A DNA stretch of 64,000 bases from Flavobacterium sp. N502540 (GCF_025947365.1 NZ_CP110012.1:2046001-2110000), one strand, 5' to 3'; shown: positions 44,644-53,864, counted from the stretch's first letter. Made by a program: numbers and translations. The notes: generated by a model from the sequence alone, not told the origin.

Positions 44644-45868
44644 AAAAATTATAGTAAGCGCTTGTTTGCTTATCTCGTTCGTTTCATTCGCTCAGCAGGG
44701 TACCGCATCGCCTTATTCTTTCTACGGAATTGGAGATACAAGATTTAAAGGGACCCTTGAAAACAGATCGATGTCAGGAGTTGCGGTGGAGCAGGATAGT
44801 ATTCACCTGAATATTGAAAATCCTGCAAGTTATGCGAGTTTAAAGTTTACAACTTTTACAGTTGGGGGATCTTTTGGTACAACTAATCTGAAAACAGGCG
44901 AAAAATCGGAAAAGGCACAAAGAGCAACTTTTGATTATTTGGCATTGGGAATTCCAATGGGAAAATTTGGTGCAGCGTTTGGTTTGGTTCCGTTAAGTTC
45001 TGTCGGATATAAAATTCAAAATGACCTTACAGATACAGAAGGGGCTACAAGTACGCAGCTTCAGGGGAAAGGTGGAGTTAATAAAGTGTTTTTTGGTTTA
45101 GGATATAAGATTAAAAAGAACTGGAATATCGGAGTTGATGCACAATATAATTTCGGAAAAATTACAACTACTAGTTTAGCGCTTAGAACAAATGTTGAAA
45201 ACGCAACCAGAGAAACAAATGCTTCTGAATTATCGGGTATTAATTTTAATATTGGTACAATGTATCAAACAAAAATTGATAAAAAACTAAGTTTGTTTAC
45301 CAGTTTGAATTATACTTTTGCCAGTAACTTAAATTCAACCAGTACAAGAGTTATCCAGGTAGATGGTGATTCGGATCCAATTTTAACTCCTGAGCAAACA
45401 AATAAACTAAAGTTGCCAAATAAAATAACCTTTGGTGCGGGTATCGGTGAAGCCAGAAAATGGCTGGTGGGTACTACCATTTCTTTTCAGGGCGAGGGAG
45501 AGCTTGCTAATTTTTACAATACAAGAGATAATGTACGTTACGAAAAATATCAAAAATATGCGATAGGAGGGTACTATATTCCTAATTATGGATCGTTTAC
45601 AAGCTATTTTAGCCGAATGACATATAGAGCCGGGTTAAAATACGAGAAAATGGGTTTGGTGGTAAATAATCAGGAAGTCAATGATTTAGGAATGACGTTG
45701 GGTATGGGGATTCCACTTAATAACGGATCTTTTTCAAATGTTAATATAGGACTTGAGTTCGGAAAAAGAGGAACAACGTCAGCAGGTTTAGTTCAGGAAA
45801 ACTATTTCAATTTTAGTATGAGCTTCTCATTTAATGATAAATGGTTCGTGAAAAGTAAATTCAATTAA
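44636..45868 (+). CDS. Outer-membrane beta-barrel protein, unknown role
   Basis: A 410-residue secreted protein. The signal peptide (IIVSACLLISFVSFAQ) is followed by QGTASPYSFYGIGDTRFKG and a long series of amphipathic strands with aromatic ends, finishing with FNFSMSFSFNDKWFVKSKFN. This start and layout are typical of FadL-like or 'outer membrane protein' barrels found after coaX in flavobacteria. I see no known channel motif. It overlaps coaX by 8 bp and precedes lptC by about 50 bp, so an envelope role is likely. Confidence 0.82.
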   Translation: MIKKIIVSACLLISFVSFAQQGTASPYSFYGIGDTRFKGTLENRSMSGVAVEQDSIHLNIENPASYASLKFTTFTVGGSFGTTNLKTGEKSEKAQRATFDYLALGIPMGKFGAAFGLVPLSSVGYKIQNDLTDTEGATSTQLQGKGGVNKVFFGLGYKIKKNWNIGVDAQYNFGKITTTSLALRTNVENATRETNASELSGINFNIGTMYQTKIDKKLSLFTSLNYTFASNLNSTSTRVIQVDGDSDPILTPEQTNKLKLPNKITFGAGIGEARKWLVGTTISFQGEGELANFYNTRDNVRYEKYQKYAIGGYYIPNYGSFTSYFSRMTYRAGLKYEKMGLVVNNQEVNDLGMTLGMGIPLNNGSFSNVNIGLEFGKRGTTSAGLVQENYFNFSMSFSFNDKWFVKSKFN

Positions 45869-45920
45869 ACATAAACTTTTATGTTTTTTTAAGCTCATTA
45901 CAATTTACTACATTTGACAA

Positions 45921-46472
45921 ATGAATTTATCAAAAAGATATACAATAGCGGCTGTCACAGTTTTTACTGTGACACTGTTTTTTGGGTGCGAAAGTAATTT
46001 TAAAGAAGTTCAGAAAATTAACTTCTCAGAGTTTGTTCCCGGAAGTGATGCAGATACCGTTGATATTAGATATACAGATTCCGGGCGTATAACCGGGGTT
46101 TTGAAAAGTCCTAAAATGCTGGATTATTCTAATTTGGATTTTCCGTTTACTGAATTCCCAAAAGGAATTGATGTTACCTTATACGATAAAAACCAAAAGC
46201 GTACCTTTATAAGATCAAATTATGCAGTGTCTTATAAACCAACCGGCATAATTGACCTGCAGGGAAAAGTTAGAATCACTTCTGAAGAAGGGCAAATGCT
46301 GGAAACAGAACAGCTGTACTTCGATCAGAATAATGAATGGTTTTATACCGAAAGGAAATTTAAGCTTACAGATGCAAAAGGAAGCTCAAATGGTCAAGGG
46401 ATAGATTTTAGTAAGGATTTTAAAGTGATTAATTCGCAGCGTGTGAGCGGCGAGATCGAATCAGACGAATAA
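45921..46472 (+). CDS. lptC: LPS export protein LptC
   Basis: A 183-residue lipoprotein-like member of the LptC family, which links the LptBFG inner-membrane complex to LptA in lipopolysaccharide transport. The N terminus (VTVFTVTLFFGCESNFKEV) has a lipobox-like FFGC; other LptC proteins use a membrane helix. The beta-jellyroll words are ADTVDIRYTDSGRITGVLKSP, FPKGIDVTLYDKNQKRTFIRSNYAV and GIIDLQGKVRITSEEGQMLETEQLYFDQNNEWFYTER. A -7 element TACATTTG (45909-45916) lies 4 nt before ATG, so it may also have its own near-leaderless promoter. Confidence 0.88.
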   Translation: MNLSKRYTIAAVTVFTVTLFFGCESNFKEVQKINFSEFVPGSDADTVDIRYTDSGRITGVLKSPKMLDYSNLDFPFTEFPKGIDVTLYDKNQKRTFIRSNYAVSYKPTGIIDLQGKVRITSEEGQMLETEQLYFDQNNEWFYTERKFKLTDAKGSSNGQGIDFSKDFKVINSQRVSGEIESDE

Positions 46473-46483
46473 AAAAAGAGATT

Positions 46484-46678
46484 ATGGGTTACATAAAATA
46501 TACACAATACGTTTACATCATATTTGCGATTTACTTTATTTACGATGGTTTTACAAAGATAAACGATGGAAATGATACTGCCGCTTTAAGTTTTTTAATT
46601 GCAGGTATGGCAGTATTTATGTTCTTCTTCAGGAGAAAATTTGTTAAGAAATTTGATGACCGTAATAAAAAGCAGTAA
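46484..46678 (+). CDS. Small two-helix membrane protein
   Basis: A 64-residue protein with two membrane helices (YVYIIFAIYFIYDGFTKI and ALSFLIAGMAVFMFFF) and a basic tail (RRKFVKKFDDRNKKQ). It lies 11 bp after lptC and 3 bp before the CBS-domain protein, so it is a tight member of the operon. I do not recognise a family. It may help assemble one of its neighbours. Confidence 0.75.
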   Translation: MGYIKYTQYVYIIFAIYFIYDGFTKINDGNDTAALSFLIAGMAVFMFFFRRKFVKKFDDRNKKQ

Positions 46679-46681
46679 ACA

Positions 46682-47941
46682 ATGGAAATAGGGATTATAA
46701 TATTATGTTTAATATTGTCAGCCTTTTTTTCAGGAATGGAAATTGCTTTTATTTCTTCCAATAAGATTTATCTTGAAATTGAAAAAAAACAGGATAATTT
46801 TGCCTCACGAATTTTAACAAAACTTACCGGAAATCCCTCAAAGTTTATTGCCGCAATGCTTATTGGTAATAACCTGGCTTTGGTTGTCTATGCCTTTTAC
46901 ATGGGAGATTTGATTCTGAAATGGATCATCAATTCAGGAGGGCATTTTTCAAATTTAGCAAGTTTGCTGATTCAGACTGCTATTTCGACTTTTGTGGTTT
47001 TGGTAACTGCTGAGTTTTTTCCAAAAGTTTTTTTTCAGATTTACGCCAATTCATTAATCAAGATTTTTGCGATTCCGGCCTATTTGTTTTATCGTTTGTT
47101 CTATTATTTTTCTACTTTTTTCATTTGGATTTCAGATTTTATTCTGCGTAAATTTTTTAAAACAGAAGGAGATCAGGTACAGTTGTATTTTAGCAAAGTT
47201 GAATTGGGAAATTATATTGCAGAACAAATGAATGCTGTTGAAGATGATGAAGAAGTAGATTCTGAAATTCAGATTTTTCAGAATGCACTGGAATTTTCAG
47301 GTGTAAAAGCTCGTGATATTATGACTCCGCGTACCGAAATTGTCGATATTGATTTGTTTGACAGCGTTACGGATCTTAAAGAGGTATTTGTAGAGACCGG
47401 CTATTCAAAAATTATAGTGAGTCAAAACTCACTTGATGATATTGTGGGGTATGTGCATTCGTTTGATTTGTTTAAAAAACCAAAAACGATAAAATCGGTT
47501 TTGATGACGGTTGAATTTGTTCCTGAAACTATTTTGATAAAAGATGTATTAAATCTGTTGATCAAAAAACGAAAAAATGTGGCCGTAGTTTTGGATGAAT
47601 ACGGAGGAACTTCCGGAATTATTACCATAGAAGACATCGTTGAAGAGCTTTTTGGTGAGATCGAAGACGAGCATGATTTAGATGAAGAATTGATGGAGCA
47701 GGAATTGGGAGAAGGTAAGTATTTGTTCTCGACCCGATTAGATGTAGAATATCTCAATGAAACCTATAAATTAGCGATTCCTGAGGAGGATTCTTACGGG
47801 ACTTTAGGTGGTTTTATTGTCAATTCGACCAAAGAAATTCCTCAAAAAGGAGAAGAAATACGAATTGGAAACTATCATTTTGTGATTGAAGAAGCCACAA
47901 ATAAGAAAATAGAATTGGTTAAATTGACAATAAAAGAGTGA
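46682..47941 (+). CDS. CNNM/CorC-type CBS domain membrane protein
   Basis: A 419-residue protein often called 'hemolysin family' although it is not a toxin. An N-terminal DUF21/CNNM membrane domain with four helices (LILSAFFSGMEIAFISSNKIYLE) precedes two CBS domains (ARDIMTPRTEIVDIDLFDS and KKRKNVAVVLDEYGGTSGIITIEDIVEELFGEIEDEHD) and a C-terminal CorC_HlyC domain (YGTLGGFIVNSTKEIPQKGEEI). Relatives are linked to magnesium or other divalent cation efflux, and GldE of gliding motility belongs here too. It is the last gene of the coaX-lptC cluster. Confidence 0.9.
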   Translation: MEIGIIILCLILSAFFSGMEIAFISSNKIYLEIEKKQDNFASRILTKLTGNPSKFIAAMLIGNNLALVVYAFYMGDLILKWIINSGGHFSNLASLLIQTAISTFVVLVTAEFFPKVFFQIYANSLIKIFAIPAYLFYRLFYYFSTFFIWISDFILRKFFKTEGDQVQLYFSKVELGNYIAEQMNAVEDDEEVDSEIQIFQNALEFSGVKARDIMTPRTEIVDIDLFDSVTDLKEVFVETGYSKIIVSQNSLDDIVGYVHSFDLFKKPKTIKSVLMTVEFVPETILIKDVLNLLIKKRKNVAVVLDEYGGTSGIITIEDIVEELFGEIEDEHDLDEELMEQELGEGKYLFSTRLDVEYLNETYKLAIPEEDSYGTLGGFIVNSTKEIPQKGEEIRIGNYHFVIEEATNKKIELVKLTIKE

Positions 47942-47989
47942 TTTTTTAAATTAATAAAAAAAATTGTGTAAAATAAAACGCTAGTTGTA

Positions 47990-48018
47990 TTGTTATTAAC
48001 TAGATAATTGTATTTTCG
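47990..48018 (+). promoter_or_regulatory. Promoter of the PpiD-like gene
   Basis: TTG (47990-47992), an 18-nt spacer, and TATTTTCG (48011-48018) match the Bacteroidetes promoter with TTCG as a common variant. ATG at 48050 leaves a leader of about 25-30 nt. Confidence 0.7.
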
Positions 48019-48049
48019 CAAACTGAATATAAAATTAACGATAATAAAA

Positions 48050-50149
48050 ATGGCAGTTTTAGCAAAAATTAGACAGCGTTCCGCTTTATTGATAGGAGTT
48101 ATTGCACTTGCATTATTTGCATTTATAATACAAGATCTATTCACAAGAGGAACCTTTGGTCAAAGTTCAAAAGATGTGGGAAGCATCGATGGAAAAGATA
48201 TTTCATTTGAAGACTTTAGAGTTAAAGTTAGTAATGTTGAAAAAAGTGGTCAAGGAATTACTTCCACTGAAGCTGCAAACAGAGTTTGGGACCAAGAGGT
48301 TTCAATCGCATTATTATCAACACAGTTTGATAAATTAGGATTGAGAGTTGGTGAAAAACACTTACTTGAAGTTTTAAAGGCAGACCCGAATATTGGTAAA
48401 AACCCAATGTTCTTAAATGCTGCTGGTATTTTTGATGTAGCTAAATTTAAAGAATACTTTAAAACGAATCCTGAAGCAGCACAATTTATCTCTCAAAAAG
48501 AAAAAGATGCTGAGCTAAACGCTAAATTTCAAATCTACAATACATTAGTAAAATCTGGACTTTACACTACTGTAAGCGAAGGAAAACTAAAATATGAAAT
48601 GGAAGCTAACAAAGTAAACTTTGCTTACGCTGCTGCTTTGTATTCTTCAATTAAAGATAGTGAAGTGAAAATTTCTGATTCAGAGATTGTAGAATATATG
48701 AAGAAAAACGAGAAGAAATTCAAAGCGGACGCAACTCGTGAAATTCAATACGTTTTAGTAGAAGATAAGGCTTCAAAACAAGACGAAGCTGAAATTAAAG
48801 CTAAAATTACTGCATTATTAAACGGAAGAGTAGAGTACAATGCTAAAACGGGTAAAAACGATACTTTGCCAGGATTTAAAAATGCTACTAACATTGCTGA
48901 ATTTGTAAACTCAAATTCTGATGTTCCTTACGATTCAACGTATGTACCTAAAAATGCTTTGCCGGCTGTTGATGCTGATAAATTATTCAGTTTGCCTGCA
49001 GGAGCAATTTACGGACCGTATGTTTACGGAAGATACTATGCAATTTCTAAATCTTTAGGATTTAAAGCAGGAGTTAATGCAAAAGCAAGTCATATTTTAA
49101 TTGGATACGAAGGTTCTCAAACTCCAAATACAAAAGAGAAAAGAACTAAAGAAGAAGCTAAAGCTAAAGCAGAAGAAATTCTGGCTCAGGTTCAGGCAAA
49201 TCCTGATAGTTTCATGATGTTGGCTTTCACAAGTTCAGATGATTCTTCTGCACAACAAGGAGGAGATTTAGGATATTTTGGTCCAAACCAAATGGTGAAA
49301 CCATTCAATGATTTTGTATTCAGTAACGGAATTGGAAAAGTTGGTTTAGTTGAAACTCCTTTTGGATTTCATATTATCAAAATTACCGACAAACAAGACG
49401 GAATTCGTTTAGCTACTATCGCTCAAAAAATTGAGCCTTCCGAAGCTACTTCTGATAAAGTATTTACATTGGCAACTAAATTTGAAATGGACGCTGCTGA
49501 TAAAGATTTTAATGCTACAGCAAAAGAATTAGGTTTAAAAGTGGCTGCTCCGATAACTGCAAAAGCTATGGACGAAGCATTTGGTCCATTAGGAAATCAA
49601 CGTAACATCATCAGATGGGCATTTGATAAAGAAACTAATACTGGAGATGTAAAACGTTTTGAATTGGCTAATATCGGTCACGTAATTGCACAATACAAAA
49701 GCGAAAACAAATCAGGTTTAGTATCTGTAACTTTGGCAAGACCTTATGTGGAGTCAATTTTGAAGAACAAGAAAAAAGCGGAGATCTTAAAAGCAAAAAT
49801 GAAAGGTTCGTCACTTGAAGCTATTGCTAAAAGTGCTGGTGTAGCAGTTCAACAAGCGGCTAACGTAACTATGGATAGCCCGGTATTACCTGGAGGTGTA
49901 GGACAAGAGCCAAAAGTAGTAGGTAATGCATTTGCATTAGCTGCAAACAAAATCTCTGCTCCAATTGAAGGTAATACAGGTGTATATGTAGTGAAAAACA
50001 TCAGTACAGTAAAAGCTCCTGCAGCTGCTAATCACGCAGAATACGTTGCTAAAGTAAAAGCACAAAGCGCATCTGATACAAGTAGAATTTTACCAGCATT
50101 GAAAGCTAACGCAAAAATTGAAGATAACAGATTGCAATTTAACTACTAG
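48050..50149 (+). CDS. SurA/PpiD-type peptidyl-prolyl isomerase
   Basis: A 699-residue periplasmic foldase anchored by one N-terminal helix (SALLIGVIALALFAFIIQDLF). A SurA_N-like helical domain follows (GSIDGKDISFEDFRVKVSN, TEAANRVWDQEVSIALLSTQ). The parvulin isomerase domain lies about residues 345-455 (NAKASHILIGYEGS, GGDLGYFGPNQMVKPFNDFVF, VETPFGFHIIKITD). This is the PpiD layout, in which the protein helps outer-membrane and secreted proteins fold. ATG 48050 is chosen because an in-frame start at 48008 lies in the promoter. It is followed by a strong terminator. Confidence 0.9.
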   Translation: MAVLAKIRQRSALLIGVIALALFAFIIQDLFTRGTFGQSSKDVGSIDGKDISFEDFRVKVSNVEKSGQGITSTEAANRVWDQEVSIALLSTQFDKLGLRVGEKHLLEVLKADPNIGKNPMFLNAAGIFDVAKFKEYFKTNPEAAQFISQKEKDAELNAKFQIYNTLVKSGLYTTVSEGKLKYEMEANKVNFAYAAALYSSIKDSEVKISDSEIVEYMKKNEKKFKADATREIQYVLVEDKASKQDEAEIKAKITALLNGRVEYNAKTGKNDTLPGFKNATNIAEFVNSNSDVPYDSTYVPKNALPAVDADKLFSLPAGAIYGPYVYGRYYAISKSLGFKAGVNAKASHILIGYEGSQTPNTKEKRTKEEAKAKAEEILAQVQANPDSFMMLAFTSSDDSSAQQGGDLGYFGPNQMVKPFNDFVFSNGIGKVGLVETPFGFHIIKITDKQDGIRLATIAQKIEPSEATSDKVFTLATKFEMDAADKDFNATAKELGLKVAAPITAKAMDEAFGPLGNQRNIIRWAFDKETNTGDVKRFELANIGHVIAQYKSENKSGLVSVTLARPYVESILKNKKKAEILKAKMKGSSLEAIAKSAGVAVQQAANVTMDSPVLPGGVGQEPKVVGNAFALAANKISAPIEGNTGVYVVKNISTVKAPAAANHAEYVAKVKAQSASDTSRILPALKANAKIEDNRLQFNY

Positions 50150-50172
50150 TTTTTAGTTAGTTAAAAGCTCAT

Positions 50173-50210
50173 AAAAAAAACCTGCTCGTTAGTTCGAGCA
50201 GGTTTTTTTT
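50173..50210 (+). terminator. Strong terminator after the PpiD-like gene
   Basis: AAAACCTGCTCG pairs with CGAGCAGGTTTT around TTAGTT, flanked by A and T tracts of eight. Confidence 0.92.
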
Positions 50211-50276
50211 ATGAAATAAAACTGGCGCTCTAAATCAGTTGTAGTATTTTTCTTATATTTATAAAAATATATTTGT

Positions 50277-51476
50277 ATGAAAAATACTAAAAAATTAGCA
50301 ATCCTCTTAATGGTTTTAGGAGTTGCAGTATTGGCAGGTCGTTGTGCTTTAGAAGAAGCAGGAGGTAAACAAATAATAGAACAATCTATTGATGTTAATG
50401 AAGCGAAGGTTTGGTTTGAACAGTATCAATCAAAGGCAAAAATTGATTCGTCGTTTAAAAATCAGATTTATGATTGGAATAGTGCAACCACAGAAAAGTT
50501 TGAAAATGGGTCTGAGGCGATTGTGGTTGTTGTTAAAGATAGAAATCTTAGTAACGCGTATAAAGGACAAAAACTATTGTATTTGTATCCATCAGAGGAT
50601 AAAAAGGAATTTTCGGCTACATTATATGAAATAATACCGTCATCGGAATCTTTAGAAAAAATAAAAATTTCAGCGGATTTAGTTAACTTTAATGGATATA
50701 TCATTGCCTGGGATTTAGAAAGCGGATTTATAAACGGAGCAAAATTTGAAAATTCCAATACGACAGCAGGACTAACAGGACTTAGAGTAATCTCTCCGGA
50801 GGAGGCAGAGCGTCTGAATAAATCGACGGCTAAATCAGATCCTTTTGAGTTAGATGAAGTGATTATTCGCAGGGAAAAATCCGAAAATAAACAGGAATAT
50901 GGAGGAGGTGGAAGCGCTGGAGGCTCTTATGGAGGCAGTTTAAACTCAGGATCGAAGGGAAATAGTCCGAAAGGGTATGTGAAATCTCCGGGAGGTGGAG
51001 GAAGTAGTAGTTCTACAGGATCGACGGTAACTAAAGTTATTCCGCCCAGCTGTGAGAGTTTTAATTTTACGTCGAAAAAAGGGGCTAATTGGCAAGAAGC
51101 TGTGGTTAAAAATGTTCAATTTAAAATTGTTTTATTAACTCCACCGAATAAAGTTCAAATAACCCACGTTATTAATTATCCTCAATCAATAAGTTTTGGC
51201 ATGCCAATAAACTATAATAAAGGGAATGGAGATGTGACTTCAGGTGTAGCTGCAACCGTTTCTGCGAAAGTTCTTCAATTGGTTATGGATGATGTAGTAA
51301 AAAAGTATGGAAGGACCGAAGCTTCAGAAGTAACAGTAAGCATGTATTTTCGTCAGAAATTAATAGATGAGTATCGTGAATATACTAATGGAGGTATTGT
51401 AAATTTTAATTCAACATCAAATATTAAAGCTACAGAATATAAAACGAGTCTATTTGGGACCGGAAATTGCGATTAA
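50277..51476 (+). CDS. Secreted protein with Gly/Ser linker, unknown
   Basis: I do not recognise this 399-residue protein. It opens with a signal sequence (LAILLMVLGVAVLAGRC); an Arg before Cys makes the lipobox unusual. Residues about 30-180 form one domain (EAKVWFEQYQSK, QKLLYLYPSEDKKEFSATLYEI). A Gly/Ser-rich linker follows (GGGGSAGGSYGGS, PGGGGSSSSTGS; about 207-250). A separate C-terminal domain of about 140 residues begins at CESFNF and ends GTGNCD; its two Cys could pair. The next two genes are packed close behind, which suggests a functional trio. TATATTTG (50268-50275) abuts the ATG. Confidence 0.65.
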   Translation: MKNTKKLAILLMVLGVAVLAGRCALEEAGGKQIIEQSIDVNEAKVWFEQYQSKAKIDSSFKNQIYDWNSATTEKFENGSEAIVVVVKDRNLSNAYKGQKLLYLYPSEDKKEFSATLYEIIPSSESLEKIKISADLVNFNGYIIAWDLESGFINGAKFENSNTTAGLTGLRVISPEEAERLNKSTAKSDPFELDEVIIRREKSENKQEYGGGGSAGGSYGGSLNSGSKGNSPKGYVKSPGGGGSSSSTGSTVTKVIPPSCESFNFTSKKGANWQEAVVKNVQFKIVLLTPPNKVQITHVINYPQSISFGMPINYNKGNGDVTSGVAATVSAKVLQLVMDDVVKKYGRTEASEVTVSMYFRQKLIDEYREYTNGGIVNFNSTSNIKATEYKTSLFGTGNCD

Positions 51477-51487
51477 ATTATTTAGAT

Positions 51488-52063
51488 ATGATAAGAGAAG
51501 TTTTAAAAGAAATAGCATATTTATATTACCCTAAAAATATATGCCCCTGGACTCAAAAGGAATTGTATTTAGAAACTATGGAGTATGAAAGATTGAAAAC
51601 ATTAATTGAATATTTTGATTCTGAGGACAATAAGAAACTACGAAATAGTATTAGAGTCGAGTTTGATAAAGATTTAATTTTAAGGGGTTTTGAAGATTTT
51701 TCCAGGCTGGATTGGGAAGATCGATGTTATACCTTTTTTTTGAATATTGTTGAAGGAGGTGAATTGTGCTCCATTACTTTACATTTAAGTATCTTGGTTC
51801 CTTATTATATGATTGAGACGATAATTCATAAGAACCAAATGATAATTTCGAAATCTAGGATCGAAGAATTGGAGAAAGAAAATTTAGATCCGAGAAAAAT
51901 GAAAGATTTGGTTTTGGACATTAAATCAATTGTTGAAACCAAACTACTGTATCAAGAATTTCCAGAAATATTAATTCATAGTGTTATTGAAGATATTAGT
52001 TTTCAGGATATATACTTAGGTCATTTTAAAATGTATAATGCTTTTTTTAATAATCGTCGATGA
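51488..52063 (+). CDS. Hypothetical cytoplasmic protein
   Basis: I do not recognise this 191-residue protein. The start is ATG 51488; an earlier in-frame TTG at 51467 overlaps the previous gene. It has no signal peptide and no membrane helix, is rich in Glu, Lys and Ile/Leu and looks all-alpha: TMEYERLKTLIEYFDSEDNK, LDWEDRCYTFFLNIV, MKDLVLDIKSIVETKL. It follows the secreted linker protein by 11 bp and overlaps the small membrane protein by 4 bp. A partner or immunity-type role is possible, but only context suggests it. Confidence 0.6.
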   Translation: MIREVLKEIAYLYYPKNICPWTQKELYLETMEYERLKTLIEYFDSEDNKKLRNSIRVEFDKDLILRGFEDFSRLDWEDRCYTFFLNIVEGGELCSITLHLSILVPYYMIETIIHKNQMIISKSRIEELEKENLDPRKMKDLVLDIKSIVETKLLYQEFPEILIHSVIEDISFQDIYLGHFKMYNAFFNNRR

Positions 52064-52275
52064 AAAGAATAACTAGAAACTATTTGATTTTTTTAGCATT
52101 GTGTAATGTGTTATTCATCTGTTCATATTTTTCTCAGCGTTTCTATACAATTTGTCTTTACGATTCCTATTATCTTATAAGTTATTTTTATTTTGTTATT
52201 CTTTTTTTACTCATTGGTACGATTTTTTATTTTTTTAGAGTATTCCAATTAAGAAAAAGAAGAAGTCGAAAATAG
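52060..52275 (+). CDS. Small two-helix membrane protein
   Basis: A 71-residue protein with two membrane helices (YLIFLALCNVLFICSYF and YFYFVILFLLIGTIFYFF) and a basic tail (RVFQLRKRRSRK). It begins with ATGA overlapping the previous stop codon, so translation is coupled. Aromatic residues are frequent. It has no recognised family. A terminator follows, ending the three-gene unit. Confidence 0.6.
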   Translation: MKRITRNYLIFLALCNVLFICSYFSQRFYTICLYDSYYLISYFYFVILFLLIGTIFYFFRVFQLRKRRSRK

Positions 52276-52281
52276 AAATAT

Positions 52282-52318
52282 AAAAACCGAAACGTTCTAA
52301 GAGAATGTTTGGGTTTTT
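52282..52318 (+). terminator. Terminator of the three-gene unit
   Basis: AAAAACCGAAACGTTCT pairs with AGAATGTTTGGGTTTTT with one mismatch and one wobble, ending in T-rich DNA. Confidence 0.75.
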
Positions 52319-52461
52319 AGATTTTTTGTGAGGAATTTTGGTTAAAAGTTTGTGGTATTAAGAATATTACAGTTAATTTGTTGAAATTATATTCCAAAAT
52401 TCAAACAAAACCCACTTAGGACTGATGAATAAATACTTTAGTAATCTAGCATTCCACTTTT

Positions 52462-52893
52462 ATGTTTAAGCTGTTGAAAAGAAAGCCCAGAGTCTATTCT
52501 AAGATTGAAAATCATATTTTCGGAATAATAACAGAGCTTTTAAAATTGAGCAGCACTGAAATCAATGGGGATGAATTAGGAGGGAAGTATTACTTGAGTA
52601 ACGAAGAACAGCATTTTAAAGTAACCATATTAGGCAACGATTATGTAATCAGGCTTACCAATACCCGGGATTCTGTTGCCGAAAAATACGATAAAGCTTT
52701 TGTGGAGGATGTTTTGAAAGCTGTAAAAGAAGAAAAACACCGCCGAATGGAAGAAGTCTATGATTCTATAACCAATAATATAGAAAAAATGGCGGAGCGA
52801 CTGCACAACACACTTAGAGAATCTAATGAGCAGGAAAATCAAAAAGTCAGAAAACTGGAAACCAAAGATCGCGAAAGTAAAAAAGTAAATTAA
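52462..52893 (+). CDS. Hypothetical protein with coiled C terminus
   Basis: I do not recognise this 143-residue protein. It has no signal peptide. The N-terminal half (NEEQHFKVTILGNDYVIRLTNTRDS) is mixed alpha/beta. The second half is a long charged helix (KAFVEDVLKAVKEEKHRRM, NIEKMAERLHNTLRESNEQ), probably a coiled coil. It stands alone between the unknown three-gene unit and the mevalonate kinase-like gene on the opposite strand. Confidence 0.6.
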   Translation: MFKLLKRKPRVYSKIENHIFGIITELLKLSSTEINGDELGGKYYLSNEEQHFKVTILGNDYVIRLTNTRDSVAEKYDKAFVEDVLKAVKEEKHRRMEEVYDSITNNIEKMAERLHNTLRESNEQENQKVRKLETKDRESKKVN

Positions 52894-52937
52894 AATCTCC
52901 TTTCTTTTGGTTTTAGATCGGTTAAAATCTGATGACT

Positions 52938-53852
52938 TTATTTTTGCAGAATCATTTCTTCGTAACTCAGGATGGTTTCGTATCCTTTTGAAGCAAAATA
53001 AGATCTGGGATCTTCTTTGGAGATCACCATCACAAAATCTCCGCCCCAGGCGCCAAGACTTTTTACAACTCCATTGAAATCGGGAAAAGCGGCTTCTTTG
53101 ATGGTTTGCATTTCGAGAATATCACTCAAATGAACCTCATGTTTTTCAGCAGCAAGAGCAAATTCTTTCGCTGTTTTAGCGTTGATAAGAGCAGAGGTAA
53201 TTTTGTTGTTTTCGGCTATATTTTGCGCTAAATTCTGATTTTTATTGTTGTAATAGGCTTTTATGGCTGCTTTACTATTCTGTTTTTTGTTGAGATAGAC
53301 AAAATGAATGTTTGTTATAAAATCGGGGCTAAAAGAGATCGGTTTTACAGTATTATTTTCAATTTGATAAACAATTGGTGTGTTATTTTGTGCACAGGCG
53401 ATGTCATAACCACTGCCTCCAAAACTGTTTTTTAATAAAGTAAAGGCATTGACTTTCGTCCATTGCGCAACATTGTTCAATAAAGTTGACGAAGTGCCTA
53501 ATCCCCAGTTTTTAGGAAATGTAAGATGTGTGCTGATCTTATAACCATCAGTATCTTTTAGGAAATCCGGGTTCAGAAGGTAAGCTTCATGAAGAATTTG
53601 AATCAAAGTCGTTTTTACAGTCTCGATTTCTGACTTTGGATTGTCAATGATCTCTGAAAAAGGAATTGAATCCTCAAACCATAGCTGTCCGTCAAAATCA
53701 TAGCTTTTCCAGTTGATTTCCTGATTTGTGCCATTTTCAACCATCAGATTCTGACCAAATTTGGTAGGTAAGGCAAAAGCATCAGCTCCGTCTAAAACAA
53801 GGTATTCTCCGGAAATAAGCAATTTTCCGTTACTGTAAAAGGTTGTTTTCAT
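52938..53852 (-). CDS. GYDIA-type GHMP kinase
   Basis: A 304-residue GHMP-superfamily kinase. The N terminus (GKLLISGEYLVLDGADAFALP) matches the mevalonate/phosphomevalonate kinase group, and the ATP motif is seen as NWGLGTSSTLLNNVAQW. The name-giving GYDIACAQ motif replaces the usual GxSxxDxx loop. The C-terminal LGAWGGDFVMVISKE is the third motif. It sits 100 bp after HMG-CoA reductase on the same strand. Because mevalonate kinase-like and mvaD genes are elsewhere in the window but no classical phosphomevalonate kinase is seen, this protein is a candidate for that step (inference). Confidence 0.85.
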   Translation of the reverse strand: MKTTFYSNGKLLISGEYLVLDGADAFALPTKFGQNLMVENGTNQEINWKSYDFDGQLWFEDSIPFSEIIDNPKSEIETVKTTLIQILHEAYLLNPDFLKDTDGYKISTHLTFPKNWGLGTSSTLLNNVAQWTKVNAFTLLKNSFGGSGYDIACAQNNTPIVYQIENNTVKPISFSPDFITNIHFVYLNKKQNSKAAIKAYYNNKNQNLAQNIAENNKITSALINAKTAKEFALAAEKHEVHLSDILEMQTIKEAAFPDFNGVVKSLGAWGGDFVMVISKEDPRSYFASKGYETILSYEEMILQK

Positions 53853-53864
53853 TCTTCAATTATA

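Noticed and set aside
46682..47941. A hemolysin toxin
   Set aside because: The name is historic; the domains are CNNM, CBS and CorC, linked to cation transport.
48008..48049. Upstream start for the PpiD-like gene
   Set aside because: It lies on the promoter -7 element; MAVLAKIRQRS at 48050 is the usual start.
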